A stretch of DNA of 12,812 nucleotides from Candidatus Izemoplasma sp. (GTDB lineage: Bacteria > Bacillota_I > Bacilli_A > Izemoplasmatales > Izemoplasmataceae), in contig SLFZ01000057.1 in NCBI GenBank assembly GCA_007123975.1, positions 1 through 12,812 on the forward strand. Reading direction: 5' to 3'. The position numbers and the translations under genes were made by a program. The notes under the pieces were generated by a model, which was not told where the DNA came from, searched no databases, and saw only the letters and a list, made by a program, of their open reading frames with translations. Shown in pieces: positions 1-7,301 of the stretch. Every line of letters begins with the position of its first letter. Position 1 is the stretch's first letter.

Positions 1-128
1 ATGAAAAAATCGGCATCCGCATCGAAGACGATGTGCTTGTGACCGACGATGGCCATCGCAACTTAAGCGAAAGCATCATCAAGGAAATCGACGACATCGA
101 AGCATTTATGAAACCTTACCGCAAGTAA
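1..128 (+). CDS. M24-family metallopeptidase (Xaa-Pro aminopeptidase-like), C-terminal end only
   Basis: Only the last 41 codons are in the window (first whole codon at 3, stop TAA at 126-128). The peptide contains GIRIEDDVLVTDDGHRNLS. This is the typical end of the M24 'pita-bread' fold, in which the Glu of the (R)IED segment is the last metal ligand and is followed by a 'vlvt..G...Lt' strand. M24 enzymes are cytosolic aminopeptidases that remove N-terminal residues next to proline, or the initiator methionine. This C-terminal pattern fits the PepP/PepQ/YqhT type better than methionine aminopeptidase, but the fragment is too short to choose the subgroup. The gene lies upstream of the lipoprotein gene with a 68-base gap. 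The family is well supported, the exact enzyme is not. Confidence 0.8.
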   Translation, partial: EKIGIRIEDDVLVTDDGHRNLSESIIKEIDDIEAFMKPYRK

Positions 129-152
129 AAAAACACAATACAACACGTCTTC

Positions 153-174
153 AAAACCCGCGAATCGCGGGCTT
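153..174 (+). terminator. Terminator-like palindrome after the M24 gene, weak U-tract
   Basis: CCCGCGAATCGCGGG at 157-171 is a perfect palindrome around one central base. It folds as a 6-bp stem with a 3-base loop, is preceded by AAAA and followed by CTTTG. The GC-rich stem fits an intrinsic terminator, but only three T follow it on the + strand. On the - strand four T follow directly. It probably reduces rather than stops read-through into the lipoprotein gene, for which no clear promoter of its own is visible. Confidence 0.4.
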
Positions 175-196
175 TGCACGCAAAAGGACTGATACC

Positions 197-1897
197 ATGA
201 AACGACTTATGCTGATTGCACTTTTGATCGTCGTCGCGCTTGCCGCGTCGGCCTGCAACACCCAAGTGCGTGATGCGAGCGCCATCTACATCCCCACCGA
301 CCAGTTTGAAGCCTCCTACACCATCGATGCGTTTAACCTTTCATCGATAGAAATGGTTGTATACTATCGGGATGGCGATTCGGAGCGCATTAGCCTTACC
401 GAAAGCATGCTCAGAAGCGGTGATGCGGCGAAATTGCTGACACCGGGTGAACATGAAATCGAAGTAAACTTTGGCGGTCAGGCCACCCGCTTCACCATCG
501 TGCTCGTCGATGAAGGCGAAACGATTTTGGATTTTTACTACCTCAACGACCTTCACGGTGAAATGTTACCCGACCCGGGAATCGGCATGGCCTACATTGG
601 TAACCTCTTTAACGAAGCACGAGCCCAAGGCCCAGATAACACCGTGATTTTGGCTGGTGGCGACATGCTTCAAGGTGCCTTGATTTCCAATTATGACTAC
701 GGCGAAAGCCTCGTTGAACTGATGGACATGGTCGGCTTTGACGCCGCCGTTGTCGGCAACCACGAGTTTGACTGGGGCCTCGATATGGTCACGCGTTATT
801 ACCTGGATGCCGATGAAGATGTGTACCGCGCGCAACACCCTTTCCTCGCCGCCAACATCGTCTACCGCGGGACCGACATCATTCCTGACGGAATCGAGCC
901 TTACACCGTGCTTGAAAAGGATGGCGTTAAAGTCGGCGTCATCGGCTCCATTGGGTATGGATTAGAATCATCGATCTCTTACTTAATGGTAGAGCCTTAT
1001 GAGTTTCTTGACCCCGTGCCCATCGCCCGTGAGTTGGCCCGTACATTACGCGTCGATTACGGGGTGGACATGGTCGTCCTCTTGACACACGACACAGGAA
1101 ACACATTGAACGCACAGGTGCGCAACTTCACCGGCGATGAACACATCGACATTATCTTTAACGGCCACAGCCACCGCGAAGAAATTTCTCCCTCGTCAAC
1201 CGTCGATGGCGGTCAGACCTTGGCGATTCAATCGGGTGGGTACGGCTCGCATGTGGGCCATGTGCGCGTCGTGATTAAAGACGGTGCGGTTGTTCGCATG
1301 CAAGCGCAAAACATGACGCGCAACGACGATGAGCGGCTGCGTCGTGCCGACGCTGATGTCGAAGCGTTTTTGAACGCCCGACAAGACGAACTCGCTTACT
1401 ACTATGACACGCTATTTTACGCCGATCGCTATATCTCACGTGAAGAATTGGCCACGTGGATGGCTGATTTGATGCTTAAGATGACCGACGCCGATGCCGC
1501 GGTGCAAAACCTCGGTGGCACACGCCACGCCATCAACGAAGGCGAAGCCGTCAGCTTAGCCACGCTGCTTGCGGTGTTCCCCTTCCCGAATCAAGTCATG
1601 CGAGCGACGGTGAGCGGGAACGATGTCACCCGGCTGAGGTCTCAAAACATCTCGGTGATTGCCGTCGATGACATTGCATCGTCCGGCGAGTACGTGCTCG
1701 CGACGACGGACTTCTTGTTCTTTAGGGAGTCGAGCCAACTCCGCGACAACGAGACCGTGGAGGTTGCCTTCACCAACATGCAGCAACTCGTCATCGACGA
1801 GCTGCTCTTACAAGCAGAAACCTACGGTGCATTTGACACAAACAACCCGTTGCTTTTGCCGCAAGAAGAAGGCTATGGCAAGGATGGTTTCGAGTAA
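197..1897 (+). CDS. UshA/5'-nucleotidase-like metallophosphoesterase lipoprotein with N-terminal Ig-like domain
   Basis: A 566-residue exported lipoprotein. Residues 1-20 are a signal peptide ending in ASAC, so C20 is the likely lipid-modified cysteine. Residues about 30-104 resemble a bacterial Ig-like repeat (a YYRDG strand, then TPGEHEIEVNFGGQATRFTI). The calcineurin-like phosphoesterase domain follows, with its metal-binding motifs intact: NDLHG (D118, H120), GGD (D156), GNHEFD (N188, H189), THD (H298) and GHSH (H324, H326). The C-terminal nucleotidase domain is recognisable from NLGGTR (438-443) and FPFPNQ (461-466), but it is short: the usual QVSG-type middle segment and the GGDG[YF] motif are not seen. 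The family hydrolyses nucleotides or related phosphoesters outside the membrane. The substrate is uncertain because the nucleoside-binding part is altered. The start is supported by AAAGGA at 183-188, 8 bases upstream of the ATG. Confidence 0.88.
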   Translation: MKRLMLIALLIVVALAASACNTQVRDASAIYIPTDQFEASYTIDAFNLSSIEMVVYYRDGDSERISLTESMLRSGDAAKLLTPGEHEIEVNFGGQATRFTIVLVDEGETILDFYYLNDLHGEMLPDPGIGMAYIGNLFNEARAQGPDNTVILAGGDMLQGALISNYDYGESLVELMDMVGFDAAVVGNHEFDWGLDMVTRYYLDADEDVYRAQHPFLAANIVYRGTDIIPDGIEPYTVLEKDGVKVGVIGSIGYGLESSISYLMVEPYEFLDPVPIARELARTLRVDYGVDMVVLLTHDTGNTLNAQVRNFTGDEHIDIIFNGHSHREEISPSSTVDGGQTLAIQSGGYGSHVGHVRVVIKDGAVVRMQAQNMTRNDDERLRRADADVEAFLNARQDELAYYYDTLFYADRYISREELATWMADLMLKMTDADAAVQNLGGTRHAINEGEAVSLATLLAVFPFPNQVMRATVSGNDVTRLRSQNISVIAVDDIASSGEYVLATTDFLFFRESSQLRDNETVEVAFTNMQQLVIDELLLQAETYGAFDTNNPLLLPQEEGYGKDGFE

Positions 1898-1900
1898 CCC

Positions 1901-1927
1901 AAAGCCCAACAGACGTTGGGCTTTTTT
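1901..1927 (+). terminator. Strong intrinsic terminator after the lipoprotein gene
   Basis: AAAGCCCAAC (1901-1910) pairs perfectly with GTTGGGCTTT (1915-1924) around an AGAC loop, and a run of T reaches 1927. It begins three bases after the TAA stop and separates the lipoprotein gene from recD2. Confidence 0.93.
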
Positions 1928-2031
1928 GTTGGATTTTAGCGTTTTAGAGCACGCCATTGGAGTTATCATGAGGGCGCGCATGTTTAAGGCCGAAAGCCGT
2001 CGGTTTTCTCTCGTTTTATCGTTTGGATGTA

Positions 2032-2040
2032 TGCTATAAT
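2032..2040 (+). promoter_or_regulatory. Extended -10 promoter of recD2
   Basis: TGCTATAAT is a perfect TGn + TATAAT extended -10 element. No good -35 lies 16-18 bases upstream (CGTTTT or nearby at 2012-2017), which is usual for extended -10 promoters. The predicted transcription start is near 2047. The ribosome binding site at 2048-2053 would then sit at the very 5' end of the mRNA, and any recD2 start upstream of the promoter is excluded. Confidence 0.75.
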
Positions 2041-2058
2041 GATGTCGAGGTGAAGCCG

Positions 2059-4398
2059 ATGGCGACGCTTGAAGGCATGATACGAAACGTGACGTTTTAT
2101 AACGAAGAAAACGCCTACGCGGTCATCAAGGTTGAGGTGGAATCCACTGACGCGTGTCGTGGGCTTTTAAGCGCGCTCGAAGAAGGTGTCGTGACCGTCA
2201 CCGGGTATTTTCCCAAGCCCCTTAAAGGCGAACGGTACCGCTTCACTGGCGATTTTGTCCATCACGAGCGCTTTGGCGAGCAGTTCAACGCCACCGGCGC
2301 TGAAAAGCTTGAAGAGGTGGGCATTTCAGGGCTTGTCGATTACCTGTCAAGCGATTTGTTTCCAGGGGTTGGCGAAAAGACCGCCGAACGCATTGTTGAG
2401 ACGCTTGGAAACGAGGCAATAAAAAAGGCCTTAAACGATCCCGACGCACTCGACGCGGTGCCCCGGCTGTCTGCCAAACAAAAACAATCTTTACTGTCCG
2501 GACTGAAAACCCACAAAGCCAGCGAACAAACCCTCATCAAACTGTATGAGTACGGCATCTCTGGAAAACTGGCGATGCGGATTTTTAACACCTACCAAGA
2601 GGCCACTTTGCGAAAACTCGAAGAGAACCCATACCGTATGATTCGTGACGTCGATGGCATCGGCTTTGAACGCGCCGACGCGATCGCCCGTAAACTCGGC
2701 CTCGACGAAACCGACGCCCGGCGCATCAACGCGCTCATCGAACACACCTTCGCCCAGCTTGCCCTTCACCAAGGGCACACCGTGCTTGAGAGAGACGCCT
2801 TTATGGCCGAACTCGTTGAGCGACTCACCCAAGACATTGACAACCTTAGCCAAGACTTGATTGATACAGAGCTTGACAGGTTGTTGAAAGCGGGTACCTT
2901 TGTCGACGTTGACGGACGGTTGACCTTGGGCTCAATTGTCGGGGCTGAGAAGCGGATCGTTGAAAAAGTCGAGGCGCTTAAACGCGGAGAAAACACAATC
3001 GACGAGACGAAGGCGCGCACGTTGATATCCGCCCTTGAAGGACGCGAAGGCGTTCGTTACACAAAAAAACAAAAGGACGGTGTCATTCAATCGCTTAAGC
3101 ACCGCATCACGATTATCACCGGTGGACCCGGAACGGGAAAAACCACCGTCATCAAAGCCGTCATCGATGCCTATAGTCGTTATCACAACATTCGGAATCG
3201 CGACGCGGATATTCGCTTGATTGCTCCTACGGGGCGTGCCGCTAAACGGATGGAAGAAGCGACGCGGCACGCCGCGCAAACCATTCATCGTTTGCTTGGG
3301 TATAGCTATGACGGACGCTTTGAGCACGACCGGTTGAACCCGGTTGAAGGGAAGTTGTTCATTGTGGACGAAGCCTCGATGATCGACCTCTTTTTGGCGG
3401 CGCAACTGTTTGAAAGCCTTCCGGATTACGCGCATGTTGTGCTTGTTGGGGATGATGCACAACTGCCGAGTGTGGGGCCGGGACAAGTGTTTAAAGACCT
3501 GCTTGATTCACGTGCCGTGCCGTCGATTGAACTCGACGTCATCCACCGTCAGGAGAAACAATCGAAAATTATTGAACTCGCAAGCCACATCCGCGAAGGA
3601 AAGCTTCCTAAGGGACTACACAAGGTGCACTCCGATCGCTACGTGTTCAAAGAAACCGAGGCCAACGCCCAATCACGGCTCAAACGCATCATCGATTACA
3701 TGATTGAACAAGGCCATGATTTTTACACCGACATTCAAGTGCTGATTCCGATGTACCGAGGCCCCTCGGGCATTGATGAAATCAATCGATTTTTACAGAC
3801 AACCTATAACGGCGGAGCCAAACGTAGCTTGACCTATGGTGACACCACGTTCAAAGAAGGCGACAAGGTGCTTCAACTGGTCAATCAAGTGGAAGACAAC
3901 GTCATGAACGGCGACCAAGGCTCCGTGCTTGCGGTCGACGAAGAAGAGGGCGCCCTTACGGTACGCTTTGATGGGCATGATGTCACCTACAAAACCAAAG
4001 ACCTCGCAAACCTTACCCTCGCCTACGCCATCAGCATCCATAAGTCGCAAGGCAGTGAATACAAAGTTGTCGTCTTGCCCTTGTTCTCACGCCATGCGGT
4101 GATGTTGAAGCGAAAACTAATCTACACCGCCATCACTCGTGCGAAATCGACGCTTGTCGTGTATGGCGATGTTGACCGGTTAGCCTATGCCGTCGAACGT
4201 CTTGAAGAAGCACGACACACCCTGCTAAAAAGCAGGCTTAATGCAATAACACCGAAAAAACGCATCGATGAACCGCTTCCGCTTAAGCGAGAGACGAAGG
4301 CTGAACCCACGGCGGATGCCACGCCATTTCAAGACGATGACATCCCCTTTGACGAAAACGGTGAAGACCTCGGAGGAAAGACACCGCACGACTTTTAG
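2059..4398 (+). CDS. recD2: RecD2-type superfamily 1 DNA helicase (RecD-like, YrrC family)
   Basis: A 779-residue 5'-to-3' DNA helicase of the RecD2/YrrC family, which in Bacillus and Deinococcus acts outside RecBCD in repair and replication-fork maintenance. The N-terminal part has an OB-like region and helix-hairpin-helix motifs (PGVGEKTAERI near 102-112, VDGIGFERADAIA near 198-210). The SF1B motor shows GGPGTGKTT (Walker A, 355-363), APTGRAAKR (Ia), VDEAS (II, D437), GDDAQLPSVGPG (III), IHRQ (IV), SIHKSQGSE (V) and YTAITRAK (VI, R694). The frame is open from an ATG at 2023, but that codon lies upstream of the TATAAT. The ATG at 2059, preceded by AGGTGA at 2048-2053, gives the expected MATLEG start. 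The charged tail (about 705-779) contains DDDIPF at 759-764, like an SSB C-terminal tip. No terminator follows, so transcripts run into the alaS leader. Confidence 0.96.
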   Translation: MATLEGMIRNVTFYNEENAYAVIKVEVESTDACRGLLSALEEGVVTVTGYFPKPLKGERYRFTGDFVHHERFGEQFNATGAEKLEEVGISGLVDYLSSDLFPGVGEKTAERIVETLGNEAIKKALNDPDALDAVPRLSAKQKQSLLSGLKTHKASEQTLIKLYEYGISGKLAMRIFNTYQEATLRKLEENPYRMIRDVDGIGFERADAIARKLGLDETDARRINALIEHTFAQLALHQGHTVLERDAFMAELVERLTQDIDNLSQDLIDTELDRLLKAGTFVDVDGRLTLGSIVGAEKRIVEKVEALKRGENTIDETKARTLISALEGREGVRYTKKQKDGVIQSLKHRITIITGGPGTGKTTVIKAVIDAYSRYHNIRNRDADIRLIAPTGRAAKRMEEATRHAAQTIHRLLGYSYDGRFEHDRLNPVEGKLFIVDEASMIDLFLAAQLFESLPDYAHVVLVGDDAQLPSVGPGQVFKDLLDSRAVPSIELDVIHRQEKQSKIIELASHIREGKLPKGLHKVHSDRYVFKETEANAQSRLKRIIDYMIEQGHDFYTDIQVLIPMYRGPSGIDEINRFLQTTYNGGAKRSLTYGDTTFKEGDKVLQLVNQVEDNVMNGDQGSVLAVDEEEGALTVRFDGHDVTYKTKDLANLTLAYAISIHKSQGSEYKVVVLPLFSRHAVMLKRKLIYTAITRAKSTLVVYGDVDRLAYAVERLEEARHTLLKSRLNAITPKKRIDEPLPLKRETKAEPTADATPFQDDDIPFDENGEDLGGKTPHDF

Positions 4399-4411
4399 CG
4401 GGCCTAAACCG

Positions 4412-4440
4412 TTGCATTTTCACCGCGTCTTGTGTATAAT
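4412..4440 (+). promoter_or_regulatory. Promoter of the alaS operon
   Basis: TTGCAT (4412-4417), a 17-base spacer and TATAAT (4435-4440) form a near-consensus housekeeping sigma promoter. It starts 13 bases after the recD2 stop. The predicted transcription start is near 4447, just before the T-box stem I. Confidence 0.85.
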
Positions 4441-4446
4441 GAATGC

Positions 4447-4660
4447 GATTGATGACGAAGATGAGTAGCGCATGGACAATCCGTAGCGAGTTTGTGGTTG
4501 GTGAAAACAAACGTGCGTCGTGCGTGAAGCTCCTTCCGAGAGGCGTCTAAAAACCGCCCGAATTCGCCCCGTTACGGCGACAGAGTGCTAGATATTAGAA
4601 TCAAGGTGGTACCGCGGAATTATTTCGTCCTTATGTGTTTTTTGAGGACGTTTTTATTTT
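4447..4660 (+). ncRNA. T-box leader, tRNA-Ala responsive (specifier GCU)
   Basis: The leader between the promoter and alaS has the T-box landmarks in order. Stem I starts at GATGACGAAGATGAGTAG (4451-4468, containing the conserved AGTAG-type bulge). The distal stem is GTTTGT/ACAAAC (4490-4495 with 4507-4512) around a GGTTGGTGAAA loop. The specifier region GAA-GCT-CCTTCCGAG puts the alanine codon GCU at 4529-4531. The T-box AAGGTGGTACCGCGG is at 4603-4617, followed by an attenuator hairpin. The variable base in TGGT is U, which matches the A73 discriminator of tRNA-Ala. In this family uncharged tRNA pairs with the specifier and the TGGN bulge and stabilises an antiterminator (AAGG at 4603-4606 can pair with CCTT at 4629-4632), so the operon is expressed when charged tRNA-Ala is scarce. 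Confidence 0.95.
4626..4660 (+). terminator. T-box attenuator hairpin upstream of alaS
   Basis: CGTCCT (4626-4631) pairs with AGGACG (4645-4650) and is followed by TTTTTATTTT. The 5' arm overlaps the CCTT needed for the antiterminator, so the two folds exclude each other. The hairpin also lies across the ATG at 4635, which makes that codon an unlikely alaS start. Confidence 0.9.
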
Positions 4661-4676
4661 AACTGGAGTGATGAAC

Positions 4677-7301
4677 ATGAAGAAAATGTCAGGACACGAT
4701 ATCCGAAAAATCTGGCTTGAGTTTTTCGAAGCCAAAGGCCACAAAGTCGAAGAAAGCGCAAGTTTGATTCCGATTAACGACCCCTCTTTGTTGTGGATTA
4801 ACGCCGGTGTGGCACCACTCAAAGGGTATTTTGACGGGTCGCGAATCCCCGAAAACCCACGCATCGTCAACGCCCAAAAATGCATTCGTACCAACGACAT
4901 CGACAACGTCGGAAAGACCGCCAGACATCATACGTTTTTCGAGATGCTCGGGAACTTCTCAATCGGCGATTACTTCCGCGATGAAGTCATCCCGTGGGCC
5001 TATGAAATATTGACGGATGACGCTTACTTCGGCATGGATCCAAAAAAACTGTATTACACCGTCTATCCAACCGATCAAGAAACCAAGCAAGCGTGGATTA
5101 AAGCTGGGGTTCCCGAGTCTCGCATCATCGAAAGCGAACACAACTTTTGGGAAATCGGTGCCGGTCCCTGCGGGCCTTGCACGGAGATTTTCTACGACCG
5201 AGGGTCGGGTTTTGGTGAAGGCGATTTATCGCTCATTCGCGACGACATTGAAAACGACCGTTTCATCGAAGTCTGGAACATCGTCTTTTCGCAATACAAT
5301 GCCAAAGCCGGTCTCTCACGGGACGAGTACCCGGAACTGCCAAAGAAAAACATCGACACCGGCGCCGGCCTTGAACGCCTAGCCTGCGTGAGCCAACAAG
5401 TAGAAACCAACTTTGAAACCGATCTGTTTTATCCGATCATCAAACACATCGGGCGCATCGCCAAGAAACCTTACGGCGGCGAGATGAGTTTCAAAGTCAT
5501 CGCCGACCACATCCGCAGCGTGACGTTCGCCGTTGCCGACGGCGCAACCCTTTCCAACGATGGACGAGGGTATGTGCTTCGTCGGTTGCTTCGTCGTGCC
5601 ATTAAACACGGGCGTGCACTCGGCATCGACCGACCGTTCCTTAAAGAGCTCGTCGAGACCGTCGTGACGATGTATGAGGATGCCTACCCGACGCTACGTA
5701 AAACCGAAACCTTTACCAAACAAGTGATTGAAAAAGAAGAGCGTAAATTTTTAGAAACCTTGCATCAAGGCGAGAAACTTCTTGATGAAATCATGTCAAA
5801 AAACCCGACGTTGTTATCGGGAGAAGACGCCTTTAAACTGTACGATACCTACGGTTTTCCCATCGAATTGACCGAAGAATACGCCGCCCAACGCGGCATC
5901 AAAGTCGACAAGCAGGGCTTTAACATGGAAATGCAGGCGCAAAAAGAACGTGCCCGCAGCGCCCGCAAATCGACCGCGACCATGAAAGACCAAAACGAGG
6001 CTTACCTCAACTTCCATGAACCCTCACGTTTTGTCGGCTATGACGCGTTGAAGACAGACACCACCGTCATCAAGGTGTTTAAAGACGGCATTGTTGTGAA
6101 AGAAACCCCATTCTATGCTGAAAGTGGCGGGCAAGTTTCCGACCGTGGTGTCGTCACGAAAAACGGCGATACCTATGAGGTCATCGACGTTGAAAAATTG
6201 CCCAACAACCAACACCTCCACGTCATTGAGCCGGCCGATTTTAAGGAAGGCGACAAAGTGACGATGCACGTCGATGAAACCAGTCGTCACCGGACGATGG
6301 CTCACCACTCGGTGACGCATCTGCTTTATGCAACCCTGCGTGAAGTGCTTGGCAACCACGTCGGTCAACAAGGAAGCCTCGTCGGCCCCGATTACTTGCG
6401 CTTTGATTTCAACCACCACGAAAGCCTCGACGACAAAACCTTGCTGGAGATTGAACGGCGTGTCAACGAACGCATCAAGAAAGCCATCGCTGTCGACATC
6501 CAACAAGGCACCGTTGACGAAGCCAAAGCAAAAGGCGCCATCGCTGAGTTCGGCGAAAAATACGAAAGCACCGTCCGAATGGTCGACATGGGCGAAACCC
6601 TTGACCTATGCGGCGGCACACACGTTGACAACACCGCCGACATCGAGCGCTTCGCCATCGCATCGGTCGAATCCAAAGGCTCCGGCATCTACCGCATCAC
6701 CGCCCTTGCAAAAGACCAAGTATCGCGCATTGACGATTACCTTGCCGGCATTGATGAAAACGTGCGGTTCCTGCGTGACAAAATCGACAGTTTGATGCAA
6801 AAAGCCGACCAAGAAGGCTTCAACATCACGGTCAACTTGCCAGAACGCGCGCCAGTGAAGGGGTCCTACCAAGACGTCATCAACCGCCGTCTTTACTACG
6901 AGCGCCTACAAAAAACCGTCAAAAAACTTGAAAAGCAAGTCGATGAAGCACGCGAAAAAGCGTCGCTTGAAGACATGAAACGTTACCTCGAGCAACGCGA
7001 AGGCGATCGCATCGTCATTCAAACCGACCGCCTTGATGCGAAAACCGTCAAAACCCTCGTCGACCGATTAATGGATCACTTAAAACAAGGCGTCGTCTTC
7101 ATCGCCAACCGTTTTGACGATAAGCTTCTATTTGTCGCCAAATCCACACGCGATGACGTCCATGCCGGCAACCTTGTGAAGTCGGCCGCAACGCTTGCGG
7201 GTGGCGGTGGCGGAGGCCGTAAAGACTTCGCCCAAGCCGGCGCACGCGACGTTGAGAAAATCGATGACGTCATCCGCCATGTCAAGGAGACCTTGGCATG
7301 A
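4677..7301 (+). CDS. alaS: Alanyl-tRNA synthetase
   Basis: An 874-residue class II synthetase that attaches alanine to tRNA-Ala in the cytosol and proofreads Ser- and Gly-tRNA-Ala. The N-terminal catalytic core shows INAGVAPLKGYFDG, QKCIRTNDIDNVG, HHTFFEMLGNFSIGDYF and GAGLERL. The editing domain has its zinc ligands HSVTH (H544, H548) and CGGTH (C645, H649). A coiled segment and the DHHA1-type C-Ala domain with a glycine-rich GGGGGG(R)KDFAQAG stretch follow. The open frame extends upstream to 4635, but that ATG is inside the attenuator hairpin. The ATG at 4677 has GGAG at 4665-4668 with 8-base spacing and gives the usual family length. The stop TGA overlaps the ruvX start (ATGA, 7298-7301). 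Expression should be controlled by the T-box. All key motifs are present. Confidence 0.98.
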   Translation: MKKMSGHDIRKIWLEFFEAKGHKVEESASLIPINDPSLLWINAGVAPLKGYFDGSRIPENPRIVNAQKCIRTNDIDNVGKTARHHTFFEMLGNFSIGDYFRDEVIPWAYEILTDDAYFGMDPKKLYYTVYPTDQETKQAWIKAGVPESRIIESEHNFWEIGAGPCGPCTEIFYDRGSGFGEGDLSLIRDDIENDRFIEVWNIVFSQYNAKAGLSRDEYPELPKKNIDTGAGLERLACVSQQVETNFETDLFYPIIKHIGRIAKKPYGGEMSFKVIADHIRSVTFAVADGATLSNDGRGYVLRRLLRRAIKHGRALGIDRPFLKELVETVVTMYEDAYPTLRKTETFTKQVIEKEERKFLETLHQGEKLLDEIMSKNPTLLSGEDAFKLYDTYGFPIELTEEYAAQRGIKVDKQGFNMEMQAQKERARSARKSTATMKDQNEAYLNFHEPSRFVGYDALKTDTTVIKVFKDGIVVKETPFYAESGGQVSDRGVVTKNGDTYEVIDVEKLPNNQHLHVIEPADFKEGDKVTMHVDETSRHRTMAHHSVTHLLYATLREVLGNHVGQQGSLVGPDYLRFDFNHHESLDDKTLLEIERRVNERIKKAIAVDIQQGTVDEAKAKGAIAEFGEKYESTVRMVDMGETLDLCGGTHVDNTADIERFAIASVESKGSGIYRITALAKDQVSRIDDYLAGIDENVRFLRDKIDSLMQKADQEGFNITVNLPERAPVKGSYQDVINRRLYYERLQKTVKKLEKQVDEAREKASLEDMKRYLEQREGDRIVIQTDRLDAKTVKTLVDRLMDHLKQGVVFIANRFDDKLLFVAKSTRDDVHAGNLVKSAATLAGGGGGGRKDFAQAGARDVEKIDDVIRHVKETLA

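Noticed and set aside
1659..2039. 126-codon + strand frame running from the lipoprotein gene through the terminator
   Set aside because: Overlaps the conserved C-terminal domain in another frame, crosses a strong terminator and has a low-complexity Ser/Arg/Thr-rich product typical of an out-of-frame reading.
2932..3486. 184-codon open frame on the - strand inside recD2
   Set aside because: It lies entirely antisense to the conserved helicase core (Walker A to motif III), has no recognisable domain and no ribosome binding site with promoter; it reflects the codon bias of the + strand gene.
4635..4676. Upstream ATG codons (4635, 4671) as alaS starts
   Set aside because: 4635 lies inside the T-box attenuator hairpin; 4671 is only 2 bases from the GGAG. 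ATG 4677 has correct spacing and family length.
6024..6506. 160-codon open frame on the - strand inside alaS
   Set aside because: Antisense to the AlaS editing domain, no known motif, explained by the third-position pattern of alaS.
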